From an uncultured bacterium (GTDB lineage Bacteria; Cyanobacteriota; Vampirovibrionia; Gastranaerophilales; Gastranaerophilaceae): DNA of 64,000 nucleotides. The stretch spans positions 116,938-180,937 of the forward strand of contig CASGEL010000007.1 in NCBI GenBank assembly GCA_949300485.1, read 5' to 3'. The position numbers and the translations under genes were made by a program. The notes beneath the pieces were generated by a model. The model saw only the letters and a list, made by a program, of their open reading frames with translations. It had not been told where the DNA came from and did no database searches. This document shows positions 23,747-32,285 of the stretch, piece after piece. Numbering within the stretch: the first letter of the stretch is position 1; each line of letters begins with the position of its first letter.

Positions 23747-24811
23747 ATGGCAAGAATAGCAATAGATGCAATGGGCGGCGATTATGCACCGAGAGCAATT
23801 GTTGAAGGGTCAATATGGGCGGCACAGGAATATGGTGTCGGTCTTGAGCTTGTCGGCAGAGAAGATGAAATTAAAGCTGTACTTGAGAAAGTAAGAAAAA
23901 GAGGTTTTATTCTTTCTGATTGTGGGACAAAAGGTCATAAACGCAAAATAAAAATTGATCTTGATAAAATTGATTATACAATTACTCATGCTTCAGAAGT
24001 GATTGGTATGGGAGAGGCTGTTGGACAGTCTATTCGTAAGAAAAAAGATTCTTCAATTGTAGCATCAGTAAGAGCTGTTGCTGAAGGTAGATGTGAAGCT
24101 GTTGTATCTGCAGGTTCTACAGGTGCAGCAATGGCTGCTAGTTTATTTGGGTTAGGAAGAATTCATGGGGTTACAAGACCGGCAATTGCAGTTACGATTC
24201 CTACTATGAAAGACCCTGTTGTTTTAATTGACGGAGGCGCAAACAGCGATTGTACTGCAGAAATGCTGACTCAATTTGCAGAGATGGGTGTTGCATATTC
24301 TAAACATATTGTGGGTATTGAAAATCCTAAAGTTGGAATTTTAAGTATTGGAGAAGAAGAAGGTAAAGGTAATGCTTTGGTAAAGGAAACTTATCCTTTA
24401 TTAAAGGAAATGCACGAACAAGGTAGAATTACTTTTGTAGGAAATATTGAAGGTAAAGAACTTTTTGTTAATAAATGTGATGTTGTTGTTTGTGATGGTT
24501 TTGCAGGAAATGTTGCATTAAAAGTTACAGAAGGTACGGCATCAATGCTTTTGAAAATGATTTCAAGCGAATTTAAATCTGATATAGTTGGTTGTATTAT
24601 CGGATTAATGGCAAAACCTTTCTTAAGACGTATTCTGAAAAAAATTAATTGGGAAGTTTTTGGTGGTATGCTATTATTAGGAGTAAAGGGTATTTCTGTA
24701 ATTGCTCATGGACGCAGTTCAACTTATGCAATGAAAAACGCTGTTAGAGCTGCCGTTAGAGTACTTAATAAAGATATTAACTCTAAAATAGCAGAAAATA
24801 TTAATAGATAG
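23747..24811 (+). CDS. plsX: Phosphate acyltransferase
   Basis: Makes acyl-phosphate from acyl-ACP for phospholipid synthesis. Motifs: IAIDAMGGDYAPRAIVEG at the start, SAGSTGAAMA, LIDGGANSDCTAEML, GILSIGEEEGKGN and VVCDGFAGNVALK. 354 aa. GGAGAG precedes the ATG. The order plsX-fabH-fabD-fabG-acpP-fabF is the classic arrangement. Confidence 0.95.
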   Translation: MARIAIDAMGGDYAPRAIVEGSIWAAQEYGVGLELVGREDEIKAVLEKVRKRGFILSDCGTKGHKRKIKIDLDKIDYTITHASEVIGMGEAVGQSIRKKKDSSIVASVRAVAEGRCEAVVSAGSTGAAMAASLFGLGRIHGVTRPAIAVTIPTMKDPVVLIDGGANSDCTAEMLTQFAEMGVAYSKHIVGIENPKVGILSIGEEEGKGNALVKETYPLLKEMHEQGRITFVGNIEGKELFVNKCDVVVCDGFAGNVALKVTEGTASMLLKMISSEFKSDIVGCIIGLMAKPFLRRILKKINWEVFGGMLLLGVKGISVIAHGRSSTYAMKNAVRAAVRVLNKDINSKIAENINR

Positions 24812-24823
24812 GAAACAGATATT

Positions 24824-25834
24824 ATGACTAATAACGTAAAACCACTTAGAATAGCCGGCATGGGATATAGTGTTCCGGATACGATTATAACTAATGACGA
24901 TTTAACAAAATTATATGAAACTTCTGACGAATGGATATATACACGTACAGGGATAAAAGAAAGGCGTGTTGTTTCAGGCAATGAAAGTGCTATAGACTTA
25001 GGTGTTGATGCAGCTAAGAAAGCGATAGAAAAATCTGGTTTTAAACCGGAAGATATTGATTGTGTTATTGCTGCAGCGTCTGCTCCGCCTCAATTATATC
25101 CTGCATTAGCGTGTGATATTCAGTACAGATTAGGTATTCCAAATCATATACCGTCTTTTGATTTAACAGCTGCTTGCACCGGAACAATTTATGCTCTACA
25201 GGTCGCAAGAGGTTTGATTGGAGCAGGATTGTATAAAACTGTTTTAATTGTTGCGGCAGACAATAATTCCCGTTTGGTTGACTGGAAAGATAGAGGAACT
25301 TCTATTCTATTTGGTGACGGTGCAGGAGCTATGGTTGTTACTGAAGCTGAAGATGGTGTTGATGATGTTTTATCATTAATAATTAAAGCAGATGGGGAAA
25401 TAGGCCAGTATATTTATATGAATATGCCGGGAGAAAACTGTCCGCTTGTTGAACCTTGTGATGCAGTTGATTCAAAAATTCATATGGCAGGACGTGATGT
25501 TTATAAATTTGTTGTAAGCACTTTGCCAAAATATGTTGATATTGCAATAGAAGAGGCTGGAATGACTGCTGATGATATAGATTATTTAATTCCTCATCAG
25601 GCAAATCAAAGAATTGTAGAAGCTTTGCAGCAAAGATTGGGATATTCTGACGATAAGGTTATTTCAAATATTAAATATTATGGTAATACTTCAGCTGCTT
25701 CAATACCTATTGCTTTAGTCGAAGGTGTCGAAAAAGGTAATATAAAACTCGGTTCAACTGCAATTTTATGCGGCTTTGGTGCTGGTATGACCTGGGGTGC
25801 TGCGGTTGTTAGACTGCGTGAAGGCATTTGTTAG
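24824..25834 (+). CDS. fabH: 3-oxoacyl-ACP synthase III
   Basis: Starts fatty acid elongation by joining acyl-CoA to malonyl-ACP. Catalytic Cys118 in FDLTAACTGTIYALQ, His in LIPHQANQRIVEAL, Asn in YYGNTSAASIPIAL. 336 aa. AGGAAA lies 8 bases before the ATG, 12 bases after plsX. Confidence 0.95.
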   Translation: MTNNVKPLRIAGMGYSVPDTIITNDDLTKLYETSDEWIYTRTGIKERRVVSGNESAIDLGVDAAKKAIEKSGFKPEDIDCVIAAASAPPQLYPALACDIQYRLGIPNHIPSFDLTAACTGTIYALQVARGLIGAGLYKTVLIVAADNNSRLVDWKDRGTSILFGDGAGAMVVTEAEDGVDDVLSLIIKADGEIGQYIYMNMPGENCPLVEPCDAVDSKIHMAGRDVYKFVVSTLPKYVDIAIEEAGMTADDIDYLIPHQANQRIVEALQQRLGYSDDKVISNIKYYGNTSAASIPIALVEGVEKGNIKLGSTAILCGFGAGMTWGAAVVRLREGIC

Positions 25835-25931
25835 GTATTATTGACTTTGGATATTTAAAATAAGTTTTTATTTTGTTTGTTGTATAATTTCTATTATCAG
25901 AGAGATATTTTAATATTTAGGGAGTAATAGT

Positions 25932-26879
25932 ATGACAAAAAAGATTGCATTTATTTTTCCGGGTCAGGGTTCACAGTCTGTAGGAATGGGGAAAGACTTG
26001 TACGAAAACTTTGAAGCTTCAAAAAATGTTTTTGATACAGCTGATAAAGTTTTAGGAAAAAGTATTACAAAGTTATGTTTTGAAGGTCCTGAGGATGATT
26101 TAAAACAAACTGTTAACACTCAGCCTTCAATTGTTACAATGTCAATCGCTGCATTAGAAGCTTTGAAATCTCAAATGGATATAACTCCATATTGTACAGC
26201 AGGTCACAGTTTAGGTGAATATTGTGCGATGTATGCTTCAGGTGTTATGAATTTGGAAACAACCTTAAAAGCTATACAAAAAAGAGCAGATTTGATGGGA
26301 CAAACAAAAGGCGGCGCTATGGCAGCTATTTTGAATGCTCCTGAAGGTAGTTTGGAAAAAGCTTTAAAAGAGGCTTCAAATATTGGTTATGTTGATGTTG
26401 CAAATTATAATTCTCCTGCACAGGTTGTAATTACCGGTGATGAAGCTGCTGTTGCTAAAGCAGGAGAACTGTTGACTCAAGCAGGTGCAAGAAGGGTTGT
26501 TCCGCTTGCTGTTTCAGGTGCTTTTCATTCTAAATTTATGGAAAATGCCGGTCATGAATTTGCATCTTTTGTTGCAGATCTTGGTATAGAAAATGCTGAG
26601 GTTCCTGTATTTACAAATGTTGATGCAAAGGCAACATTCTTGGCATCTGAATTCAAACACAAAATGCCTCGTCAGATTTATTCATCTGTACACTGGACAC
26701 AGACTATCCAGAATATGATAAATGAAGATGTGGATGTGTTTATCGAAATCGGACCGGGTAAAGTTTTGGCAGGTTTGAATAAAAAAATTGATCCGACTGT
26801 TAAAACATACAATATTTATGATAAAGAATCTTTAGAAGCAACAATTACTGCTTTAAAAGAAGAAATGGCTATAGCATAA
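25932..26879 (+). CDS. fabD: Malonyl-CoA:ACP transacylase
   Basis: Loads malonate on ACP. FPGQGSQSVGMGKDLYE at the N-terminus, nucleophile Ser93 in GHSLGEY, and AVSGAFHSKFM with the catalytic His. 315 aa. GGGAG before the ATG. The 97-base gap after fabH holds a TATAAT (near 25883) without a clear -35, so an internal promoter is possible but unsupported. Confidence 0.95.
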   Translation: MTKKIAFIFPGQGSQSVGMGKDLYENFEASKNVFDTADKVLGKSITKLCFEGPEDDLKQTVNTQPSIVTMSIAALEALKSQMDITPYCTAGHSLGEYCAMYASGVMNLETTLKAIQKRADLMGQTKGGAMAAILNAPEGSLEKALKEASNIGYVDVANYNSPAQVVITGDEAAVAKAGELLTQAGARRVVPLAVSGAFHSKFMENAGHEFASFVADLGIENAEVPVFTNVDAKATFLASEFKHKMPRQIYSSVHWTQTIQNMINEDVDVFIEIGPGKVLAGLNKKIDPTVKTYNIYDKESLEATITALKEEMAIA

Positions 26880-26910
26880 AAGGAAATTTATTAAACATAA
26901 GGAGATAATT

Positions 26911-27642
26911 ATGACAGATAAAAAAGTTGCGTTGGTAACAGGCGGTTCAAGAGGTATCGGTAAAGCTTGTGCTTTAGAATTAGCTAAAGCTGGTTGTGAT
27001 GTTGTTATCAATTATGCAGGAAATTCTGAAGCTGCAGAAAAAACTGTTGAAGAATTGAAAGCGTTGGGTTCAAATTCTGAAAGTTACAAGTTCGATGTTT
27101 CTAATCAAGCTGAAGTTGATGAAAATATCGCTAAAATTATTGAAAAATACGGCAGAATCGATGTATTGGTAAATAATGCAGGTATTACCAGAGATGATTT
27201 ATTTATCAGAATGGGCGAAGATAAATGGAATGCAGTTATTAATACCAATTTATCAAGTGCATTTTATGTTTCAAAACCTGTTGTTAAATTAATGATGAAA
27301 CAAAGAAGCGGTGCTATTGTTAATATGTCATCTGTTGTAGGTTTATACGGCAATCCTGGTCAGGCAAATTATTCAGCCGCAAAAGCAGGTTTGGTTGGAT
27401 TTACCAAATCATTGGCAAAGGAATTGGGTTCTCGCGGGATTAGAGTTAACGCTGTTGCTCCAGGATTTATAGCTACAGATATGACAAAAGATCTTGGTAA
27501 TGTTGATGAATATATGAAAATGATTCCGTTGAAGAGAATGGGTGAAGCTGTTGATATCGCAAAAACCGTTAAATTCTTAGCTCTTGATGCTGATTATATT
27601 ACAGGTCAAGCAATTCAGGTTGATGGCGGATTGATTATATAA
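26911..27642 (+). CDS. fabG: 3-oxoacyl-ACP reductase
   Basis: NADPH-dependent SDR of the elongation cycle. TGGSRGIGKA nucleotide-binding motif (residues 10-19), NNAG, active-site Ser141, Tyr154 and Lys158 in NMSSVVG and YSAAKAG. 243 aa. AAGGAG before the ATG. Followed by a strong hairpin that separates it from acpP. Confidence 0.95.
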   Translation: MTDKKVALVTGGSRGIGKACALELAKAGCDVVINYAGNSEAAEKTVEELKALGSNSESYKFDVSNQAEVDENIAKIIEKYGRIDVLVNNAGITRDDLFIRMGEDKWNAVINTNLSSAFYVSKPVVKLMMKQRSGAIVNMSSVVGLYGNPGQANYSAAKAGLVGFTKSLAKELGSRGIRVNAVAPGFIATDMTKDLGNVDEYMKMIPLKRMGEAVDIAKTVKFLALDADYITGQAIQVDGGLII

Positions 27643-27670
27643 TTTAGTTTCTTAAGTTATAAATTATAAG

Positions 27671-27700
27671 CAGAACGGAAACATTTATGTTTCCGTTCTG
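27671..27700 (+). terminator. Strong hairpin after fabG
   Basis: CAGAACGGAAACAT pairs with ATGTTTCCGTTCTG around TT: 14 perfect pairs. The T tract is broken (TATGTTTATT), so termination may be partial. Confidence 0.75.
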
Positions 27701-27789
27701 TATGTTTATTGGCATATTGTATTGTAATGTATTTTTAGTATTTTCTAGGTAAAGATTTTTAACAAAATGCTTGTGTATTTGTAAATACC

Positions 27790-27818
27790 TTGCAAAAAAT
27801 TATTCAACGGTTTATAAT
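27790..27818 (+). promoter_or_regulatory. Promoter of acpP
   Basis: TTGCAA (27790-27795), 17 bases, TATAAT (27813-27818). It gives acpP its own strong transcript, fitting the need for abundant ACP. Confidence 0.75.
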
Positions 27819-27867
27819 AAAGCAAGAAAAGTATTAGTAAACAAAAATAATAATGAGGAAAAAGAAG

Positions 27868-28104
27868 ATGAGTACATTAGACACAGTAAAAAAAGTTGTA
27901 GTAGATCAATTAAGTGTTGACGAAAAATTAGTTACACCAGAAGCTCGTTTCACAGATGATTTAGGTGCTGATTCTTTAGACACAGTTGAATTAGTTATGG
28001 CTTTGGAAGAAGAATTCAAATGCGAAATTCCTGACGAAGACGCAGAAAAAATTCAAACAGTTCAAGATGCAGTTAACTACATTGACAGCAAATTAGGTAA
28101 GTAA
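27868..28104 (+). CDS. acpP: Acyl carrier protein
   Basis: Carries acyl chains on phosphopantetheine attached to Ser36 ([20 protein letters not shown]). 78 aa with the acidic four-helix profile. An upstream in-frame ATG exists at 27853, but GAGG lies 9 bases before 27868, and starting there gives the family-typical N-terminus [11 protein letters not shown]. Confidence 0.96.
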   Translation: MSTLDTVKKVVVDQLSVDEKLVTPEARFTDDLGADSLDTVELVMALEEEFKCEIPDEDAEKIQTVQDAVNYIDSKLGK

Positions 28105-28151
28105 TTATCTCACTAATTGAATTTTGAATTTTTCAAACTGGATTTTATATT

Positions 28152-28187
28152 TGCGAGAGTGAGATACCAAGGTATTTCATTCTCGCA
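28152..28187 (+). promoter_or_regulatory. Intercistronic hairpin acpP/fabF
   Basis: TGCGAGAGTGAGATACC pairs with GGTATTTCATTCTCGCA around AA: 17 pairs including two G-U, followed by TTATTTAT rather than a T run. Likely an attenuator or 3' stabiliser that keeps acpP mRNA higher than fabF. Confidence 0.65.
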
Positions 28188-28214
28188 TTATTTATACTAA
28201 AGGGGATATCTTAA

Positions 28215-29465
28215 ATGGATAAAAGAAGAGTAGTAATTACAGGATTGGGAGCTGTTACACCGTTTGGTGTCGGTGTTGATAAATTCTGGGAAAGTTTAAA
28301 AGCCGGCAAAAGCGGTATTTCAACATCTGAATCGATTGATATAGAAAAACATGTTGTTAAAATTTCGGGCGAAGTTAAAGATTTTAATCCTGAAGATTAT
28401 ATGGACGGCAAAGAAGCTAAAAAGATGGATAGATTTATCCAATTTGCTATGGTTGCTGCAGATGAAGCAATTAAGGATTCTAAAATTCAGGAAATTGAAG
28501 ATCTTGATCCGTATAGAGTCGGAGTTATTGTTAGTTCTGCTGCAGGCGGTTTCAGAACATTTGAAGAAAACCATATCAGAATTATTGAGAAAGGGCCGAA
28601 CAAATGTTCTCCGTTTACTGTACCTATGATGATTGTAAATATGCCTTCAGGTAGAATTTCAATAAAATATGGATTTAAAGGTATAAATAAAGTTGTTGTG
28701 TCAGCTTGTGCTACAGGTTCTCATTCAATAGGAGATGCATTCCGTTCAATTCAATATGGTGATGCTGATATTATGGTTGCCGGCGGAGCTGAAGCTACAA
28801 TTTGTGATGTAGGTGTAGGGGCTTTCTCTGCAGCAAGAACTTTATCAAAAAGAAATGATGAACCTCAAAGAGCATCTCGTCCTTATGACAAAGACAGAGA
28901 TGGTTTTGTTATGTCTGAAGGAGCTGCTGTTTTGGTTCTTGAAGAATATGAGCATGCTAAAAAACGTGGTGCAAAAATTTACGCTGAAATAGTCGGTTAT
29001 GGTCAGACAGGTGATGCTTATGATATTGTTGCTCCAGCTCCTGACGGTGCCGGTGCAATTCATTCAATGGAGTTTGCTTTGCGTGATGCAGGTATGAAAC
29101 CGTCTGACATTCAATATATTAATACTCACGGTACAAGTACCGGTTTGGGAGATAAGGCAGAATCTGATGCTGTTGCTAAAGTATTCGGAGATAGAAAACA
29201 AAATCCTGGACTTTATGTAACTTCAACTAAGAGTATGCATGGACATATGCTTGGTGCAACAGGTGCTGCAGAGGCTATTGTTTGTGTCAAGGCGCTTAAT
29301 GATAATGTTGTTCCGCCTACAATCAACTTGGATAATCAGGATGAAGAAGTGGCTGATTTGAACTATGTTCCTTATAAGGCAGTGAAAGCTGATCTTCATG
29401 CAGCTTTATCTAATTCATTTGGTTTTGGCGGTCAAAATGCTTCTTTGATATTTAAAGAAGTTTAA
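28215..29465 (+). CDS. fabF: 3-oxoacyl-ACP synthase II
   Basis: Main chain-elongating condensing enzyme. Catalytic Cys165 in VVVSACATGSHSIGDAFR, His in NTHGTSTGLGDKAE and His in STKSMHGHMLGATGAAEA. 416 aa. AGGGG precedes the ATG. Last gene of the cluster, closed by a terminator. Confidence 0.95.
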   Translation: MDKRRVVITGLGAVTPFGVGVDKFWESLKAGKSGISTSESIDIEKHVVKISGEVKDFNPEDYMDGKEAKKMDRFIQFAMVAADEAIKDSKIQEIEDLDPYRVGVIVSSAAGGFRTFEENHIRIIEKGPNKCSPFTVPMMIVNMPSGRISIKYGFKGINKVVVSACATGSHSIGDAFRSIQYGDADIMVAGGAEATICDVGVGAFSAARTLSKRNDEPQRASRPYDKDRDGFVMSEGAAVLVLEEYEHAKKRGAKIYAEIVGYGQTGDAYDIVAPAPDGAGAIHSMEFALRDAGMKPSDIQYINTHGTSTGLGDKAESDAVAKVFGDRKQNPGLYVTSTKSMHGHMLGATGAAEAIVCVKALNDNVVPPTINLDNQDEEVADLNYVPYKAVKADLHAALSNSFGFGGQNASLIFKEV

Positions 29466-29487
29466 GAATAAAATTTTAAATAGTTTT

Positions 29488-29519
29488 AAAAGTCTTGTAT
29501 TAAAAAATGCAAGACTTTT
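29488..29519 (+). terminator. Rho-independent terminator after fabF
   Basis: AAAAGTCTTG pairs with CAAGACTTTT around a 12-base loop, followed by TATTTT. Confidence 0.88.
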
Positions 29520-29521
29520 TA

Positions 29522-29539
29522 TTTTGCTAATTAGCAAAA
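29522..29539. promoter_or_regulatory. Perfect 18-base palindrome
   Basis: TTTTGCTAATTAGCAAAA lies directly after the fabF terminator and about 22 bases before the 112-aa gene, where an operator would sit. Confidence 0.4.
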
Positions 29540-29560
29540 AGCTTTATTTTTTGTTTTAAT

Positions 29561-29899
29561 ATGAATATGAATTTAATAAATGCAACTTCATTCAGTCAAA
29601 ATTTATCATTATTTTCTAACTGGGTTGACTCCACACCTGTACATCAGGTGATAGATACTGTTACTTATGATGTTTATGAGAGTAATAATCCTTTTAGATA
29701 CAAGTTTAGTGATGATAAAATTAAAAATGATTTGTTAAGAAAGACTGCAAATGCAACTACAACTGTTGGGGCTGAAGTATTTTCAGCTTTTATGAATCCG
29801 TATTATTTAACACATAAAATTGTAAAACTTCCTTCTATGTATCAAGGTGTTGTTAATACTTATAAAAAATATTCTATATCCGGAAATAAAGAAGCATGA
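29561..29899 (+). CDS. 112-aa hypothetical protein
   Basis: Unrecognised. Polar N-terminus with Asn/Ser/Phe, a mid-section DVYESNNPFRYKFSDDKIKNDLLRK-like charged part (residues 39-63) and a final half with Tyr/Leu/Val. No signal peptide. No ribosome site is present; the second ATG (29567) would stand 6 bases after TTTAAT, the leaderless spacing seen in other genes here. Ends 4 bases before the end of the convergent XRE pseudogene. Confidence 0.6.
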   Translation: MNMNLINATSFSQNLSLFSNWVDSTPVHQVIDTVTYDVYESNNPFRYKFSDDKIKNDLLRKTANATTTVGAEVFSAFMNPYYLTHKIVKLPSMYQGVVNTYKKYSISGNKEA

Positions 29900-29903
29900 A
29901 CTG

Positions 29904-30124
29904 TTATTGATTGAATTTTAATAAGTTTTCAATATCTGTATTAAGGGCATTTGCAAGTTCAAGAATTTTTCCTAAAGACATGTTTTGTCTTCCGTTTTCT
30001 ACGCAGGCCAAATAATTTGCACTTACTCCCAGAATTTCTGAAAATTTTCTTGTGTTAAATCCTTTTTAATACGTTCTATTTTAACATTTTTGCCAAATTT
30101 TTTCAGTAATTCTTTCTTATTCAT
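29904..30124 (-). pseudogene. XRE-family regulator with a frameshift
   Basis: Reading from 30124 gives MNKKELLKKFGKNVKIERIK, KDLTQEN, then a stop after FQKFWE. Adding one A in the run GAAAATTTTC (about 30050-30058) restores KFSEILGVSANYLACVENGR and a helix ending LLKFNQ at 29904. The combined product is a complete 73-aa HTH protein. So one A was lost, in the gene or in the assembly. TATAAT ends 8 bases before the ATG and no ribosome site exists. It is divergent from the acyltransferase. Confidence 0.85.
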
Positions 30125-30199
30125 AACTTATAATTATACAATCTTTGACAAATAACTCATATTTGGTTATAGTTTATATAAGTATAAGTTATAAGTTAT
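30123..30199 (+). promoter_or_regulatory. Acyltransferase promoter with repeated operator-like sites
   Basis: TTGACA (30145-30150), 17 bases, TATAGT (30168-30173). ATAACTTATA lies at 30123-30132, and TATAAGTTAT occurs twice, overlapping, at 30183-30192 and 30190-30199. The sites flank both divergent promoters, as expected for an autoregulating XRE protein. Confidence 0.55.
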
Positions 30200-30207
30200 A
30201 GTGCATT

Positions 30208-31281
30208 ATGGAAAAAATTAAAAATATTGAAATTTTGAGGTTTGTTTTTTCGTTAATTATTGTTTATTCTCATTTACATTTGGGAATTATAAATAATTTT
30301 GGAGATCTTATTCCTGTATATAAAACTTTAATTGAGAATAGCCATTGGGCTCATTTACCTGTTGATTTTTTCTTTATAATTTCCGGATTTTTCCTTTTTT
30401 TAACGACAAATTTTAACCAAAATTTTATAGATTTTGCAAAGAAAAAACTCATACGGTTTATGCCGACAATAGTATTTGCATTAATTCTTACATTTATATT
30501 TTCATTATTTACGCCAATTTCATATGCAAAGTTTAATAATATTTTTGTTTTATTAAATCTTCAAAATGTTGGATTGACTTTTAAGAATGGAAATGTCGGA
30601 ACGGCTTGGTTTGTTTCGTCATTATTTTGGACGTTATGTTTCTATTTTTATTTATATAAGTGTGTTGAAAGAAAAATTTTTAATTTAATTACGGCTTGTA
30701 TTATTTTCTTTTGTTATTCATTATGGATACATACTGATGGTGTTCAATATATAAATATAGCGTATGTATTTAATAGAGGGATGATAAGAGCATTTGCAGG
30801 AGTCGGAACAGGATATTTTCTTTCAATGATTTATAAAGATAATATTGAATCTATAAAAAATACAGTTTTTAATATTTGGCAGAAATTATTATTGACGGCT
30901 GCGGAAATATATTTATTTGCTTTTATTATATATTATTTGTGTTTGCATAAGACAAGCTATAATAATCCTATGATAATGATACTGGCATTTGTTGGTTTGT
31001 TTTCTTTGTTTATAATCAAAAAAGGTTATTTTTCAAAACTATTGGAGAATAATTTTTCAGTATTTTTGGGGCAATTTGCATTTGCTATATTTTTAATGCA
31101 TCCTTTAGTAAAAAATGTTTGGAAATATTTAGTTTGTATTGATCATAGAAATTTTGTAATTAGTCATCCTTATATGAATTTAATAATGTTTTTTATAGTT
31201 GTAATAATAATAGGAATATTCACATATTATTTTGTGGAAAGACCCTGTACAAGATATTTGAAAAATAAGATTAATAACTAG
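30208..31281 (+). CDS. Acyltransferase 3 family membrane protein (OafA/WecH-like)
   Basis: Inner-membrane enzyme of the type that O-acetylates surface glycans or membrane sugars. NIEILRFVFSLIIVYSHL at the N-terminus with the conserved His, the FFFIISGFFLFL segment, and about ten hydrophobic helices ending FVERPCTRYL. 357 aa. No clear ribosome site. Acceptor unknown; a role in decorating the glycans made by the 8-12 kb block is only a guess. Confidence 0.85.
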   Translation: MEKIKNIEILRFVFSLIIVYSHLHLGIINNFGDLIPVYKTLIENSHWAHLPVDFFFIISGFFLFLTTNFNQNFIDFAKKKLIRFMPTIVFALILTFIFSLFTPISYAKFNNIFVLLNLQNVGLTFKNGNVGTAWFVSSLFWTLCFYFYLYKCVERKIFNLITACIIFFCYSLWIHTDGVQYINIAYVFNRGMIRAFAGVGTGYFLSMIYKDNIESIKNTVFNIWQKLLLTAAEIYLFAFIIYYLCLHKTSYNNPMIMILAFVGLFSLFIIKKGYFSKLLENNFSVFLGQFAFAIFLMHPLVKNVWKYLVCIDHRNFVISHPYMNLIMFFIVVIIIGIFTYYFVERPCTRYLKNKINN

Positions 31282-31293
31282 ACTAAATAAAAA

Positions 31294-31325
31294 GGTTGAA
31301 TACAATAATATTCAACCCTTTTATT
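31294..31325. terminator. Bidirectional terminator
   Basis: GGTTGAATA pairs with TATTCAACC, flanked by A-rich left and T-rich right sequence, between convergent acyltransferase and speE. Confidence 0.85.
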
Positions 31326-31343
31326 TTATAATTATTTATTATC

Positions 31344-32195
31344 TTATAGTAATTCTTTTAAGTAATTTGGAAGTGCAAAGCGTGCATTGTGATATTCTTT
31401 ATTGTAAATTTTGCAGGTTGGAATAATTTCTGCTGCACGTTCATCGTTGTAGTATTCCAAAGGTTTAACATCTACTGAGCAAAATGCCCAAGCCCAATAT
31501 CCGCCGGGGTATGTCGGAATATTTGATGTATATGTTGCGACATTCGGGAAGACTTTTTTCAAAAGTTTATACATTTTTTCAACCGCATCGGCTTGTGCAA
31601 AAGGTGATTCTGATTGTGCAACCATTATACCGCCTTTTTTCAAAGCATTTTTGACGTTGGTATAAAATTCTTCGGTAAATAAACCTTCACCTGGTCCCAT
31701 TGGATCTGTTGAATCTATAAGAATAATGTCAAATTCATCTTTTTTATCTTTAATATATTCAATAGCATCTTTGACGAGTATTTCTACTTTTGGGTTATCG
31801 AGTTCACAGGATATTGTCGGAAGATATTTTTTGCAAGCATCAATTACCATTCCGTCAATTTCGCATAGAACAGCACGTTCAACAGTTTTATGTTTTAATA
31901 CTTCACGGATTGTACCTCCGTCACCTCCGCCTATAACTAAGACTGATTTAGGATTTGGGTGCTGCATCATTGGAATATGAGCGATCATTTCATGGTAATG
32001 GTATTCATCGCCTTCTGTTGTCATCATTAAATCATCAAGTGTCAAAACCCTTCCAAGTTTAGAATCTGTTTCAAATATTTCTACTTTTTGAAATGGTGAA
32101 TTATCAGAAAATAAAACATTACCTGCTTTTATTGCTATACCGTAGCCATCAGGGGTAATTTCATGATAATAACCGTTTTCTATTCCGTTTTTCAT
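31344..32195 (-). CDS. speE: Spermidine synthase
   Basis: Transfers aminopropyl from decarboxylated SAM to putrescine. Motifs: YHEMIAHIPMM, VLVIGGGDGGTIREVL, CEIDGMVID, IDSTDPMGPGEGLFTEEFY. 283 aa, normal. AGGA before the ATG. No speD is in view. Confidence 0.93.
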   Translation of the reverse strand: MKNGIENGYYHEITPDGYGIAIKAGNVLFSDNSPFQKVEIFETDSKLGRVLTLDDLMMTTEGDEYHYHEMIAHIPMMQHPNPKSVLVIGGGDGGTIREVLKHKTVERAVLCEIDGMVIDACKKYLPTISCELDNPKVEILVKDAIEYIKDKKDEFDIILIDSTDPMGPGEGLFTEEFYTNVKNALKKGGIMVAQSESPFAQADAVEKMYKLLKKVFPNVATYTSNIPTYPGGYWAWAFCSVDVKPLEYYNDERAAEIIPTCKIYNKEYHNARFALPNYLKELL

Positions 32196-32225
32196 TCTTC
32201 CTATTATCCTTTCTTTTCATAAACA

Positions 32226-32256
32226 ATTAGGTTACACAAATTTTGTGTAACCTAAT
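32226..32256 (-). terminator. Hairpin after the EF-hand gene
   Basis: ATTAGGTTACACAAA and TTTGTGTAACCTAAT, 15 perfect pairs with one base between; TTGTTT follows on the minus strand. It ends the EF-hand gene upstream of speE. Confidence 0.75.
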
Positions 32257-32285
32257 GCTATCATATAAAGATTTCTTTTCAAATT

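Noticed and set aside
25835..25931. Internal promoter before fabD
   Set aside because: A TATAAT is present but no -35 of any quality lies at 16-18 bases; left as undecided rather than annotated.
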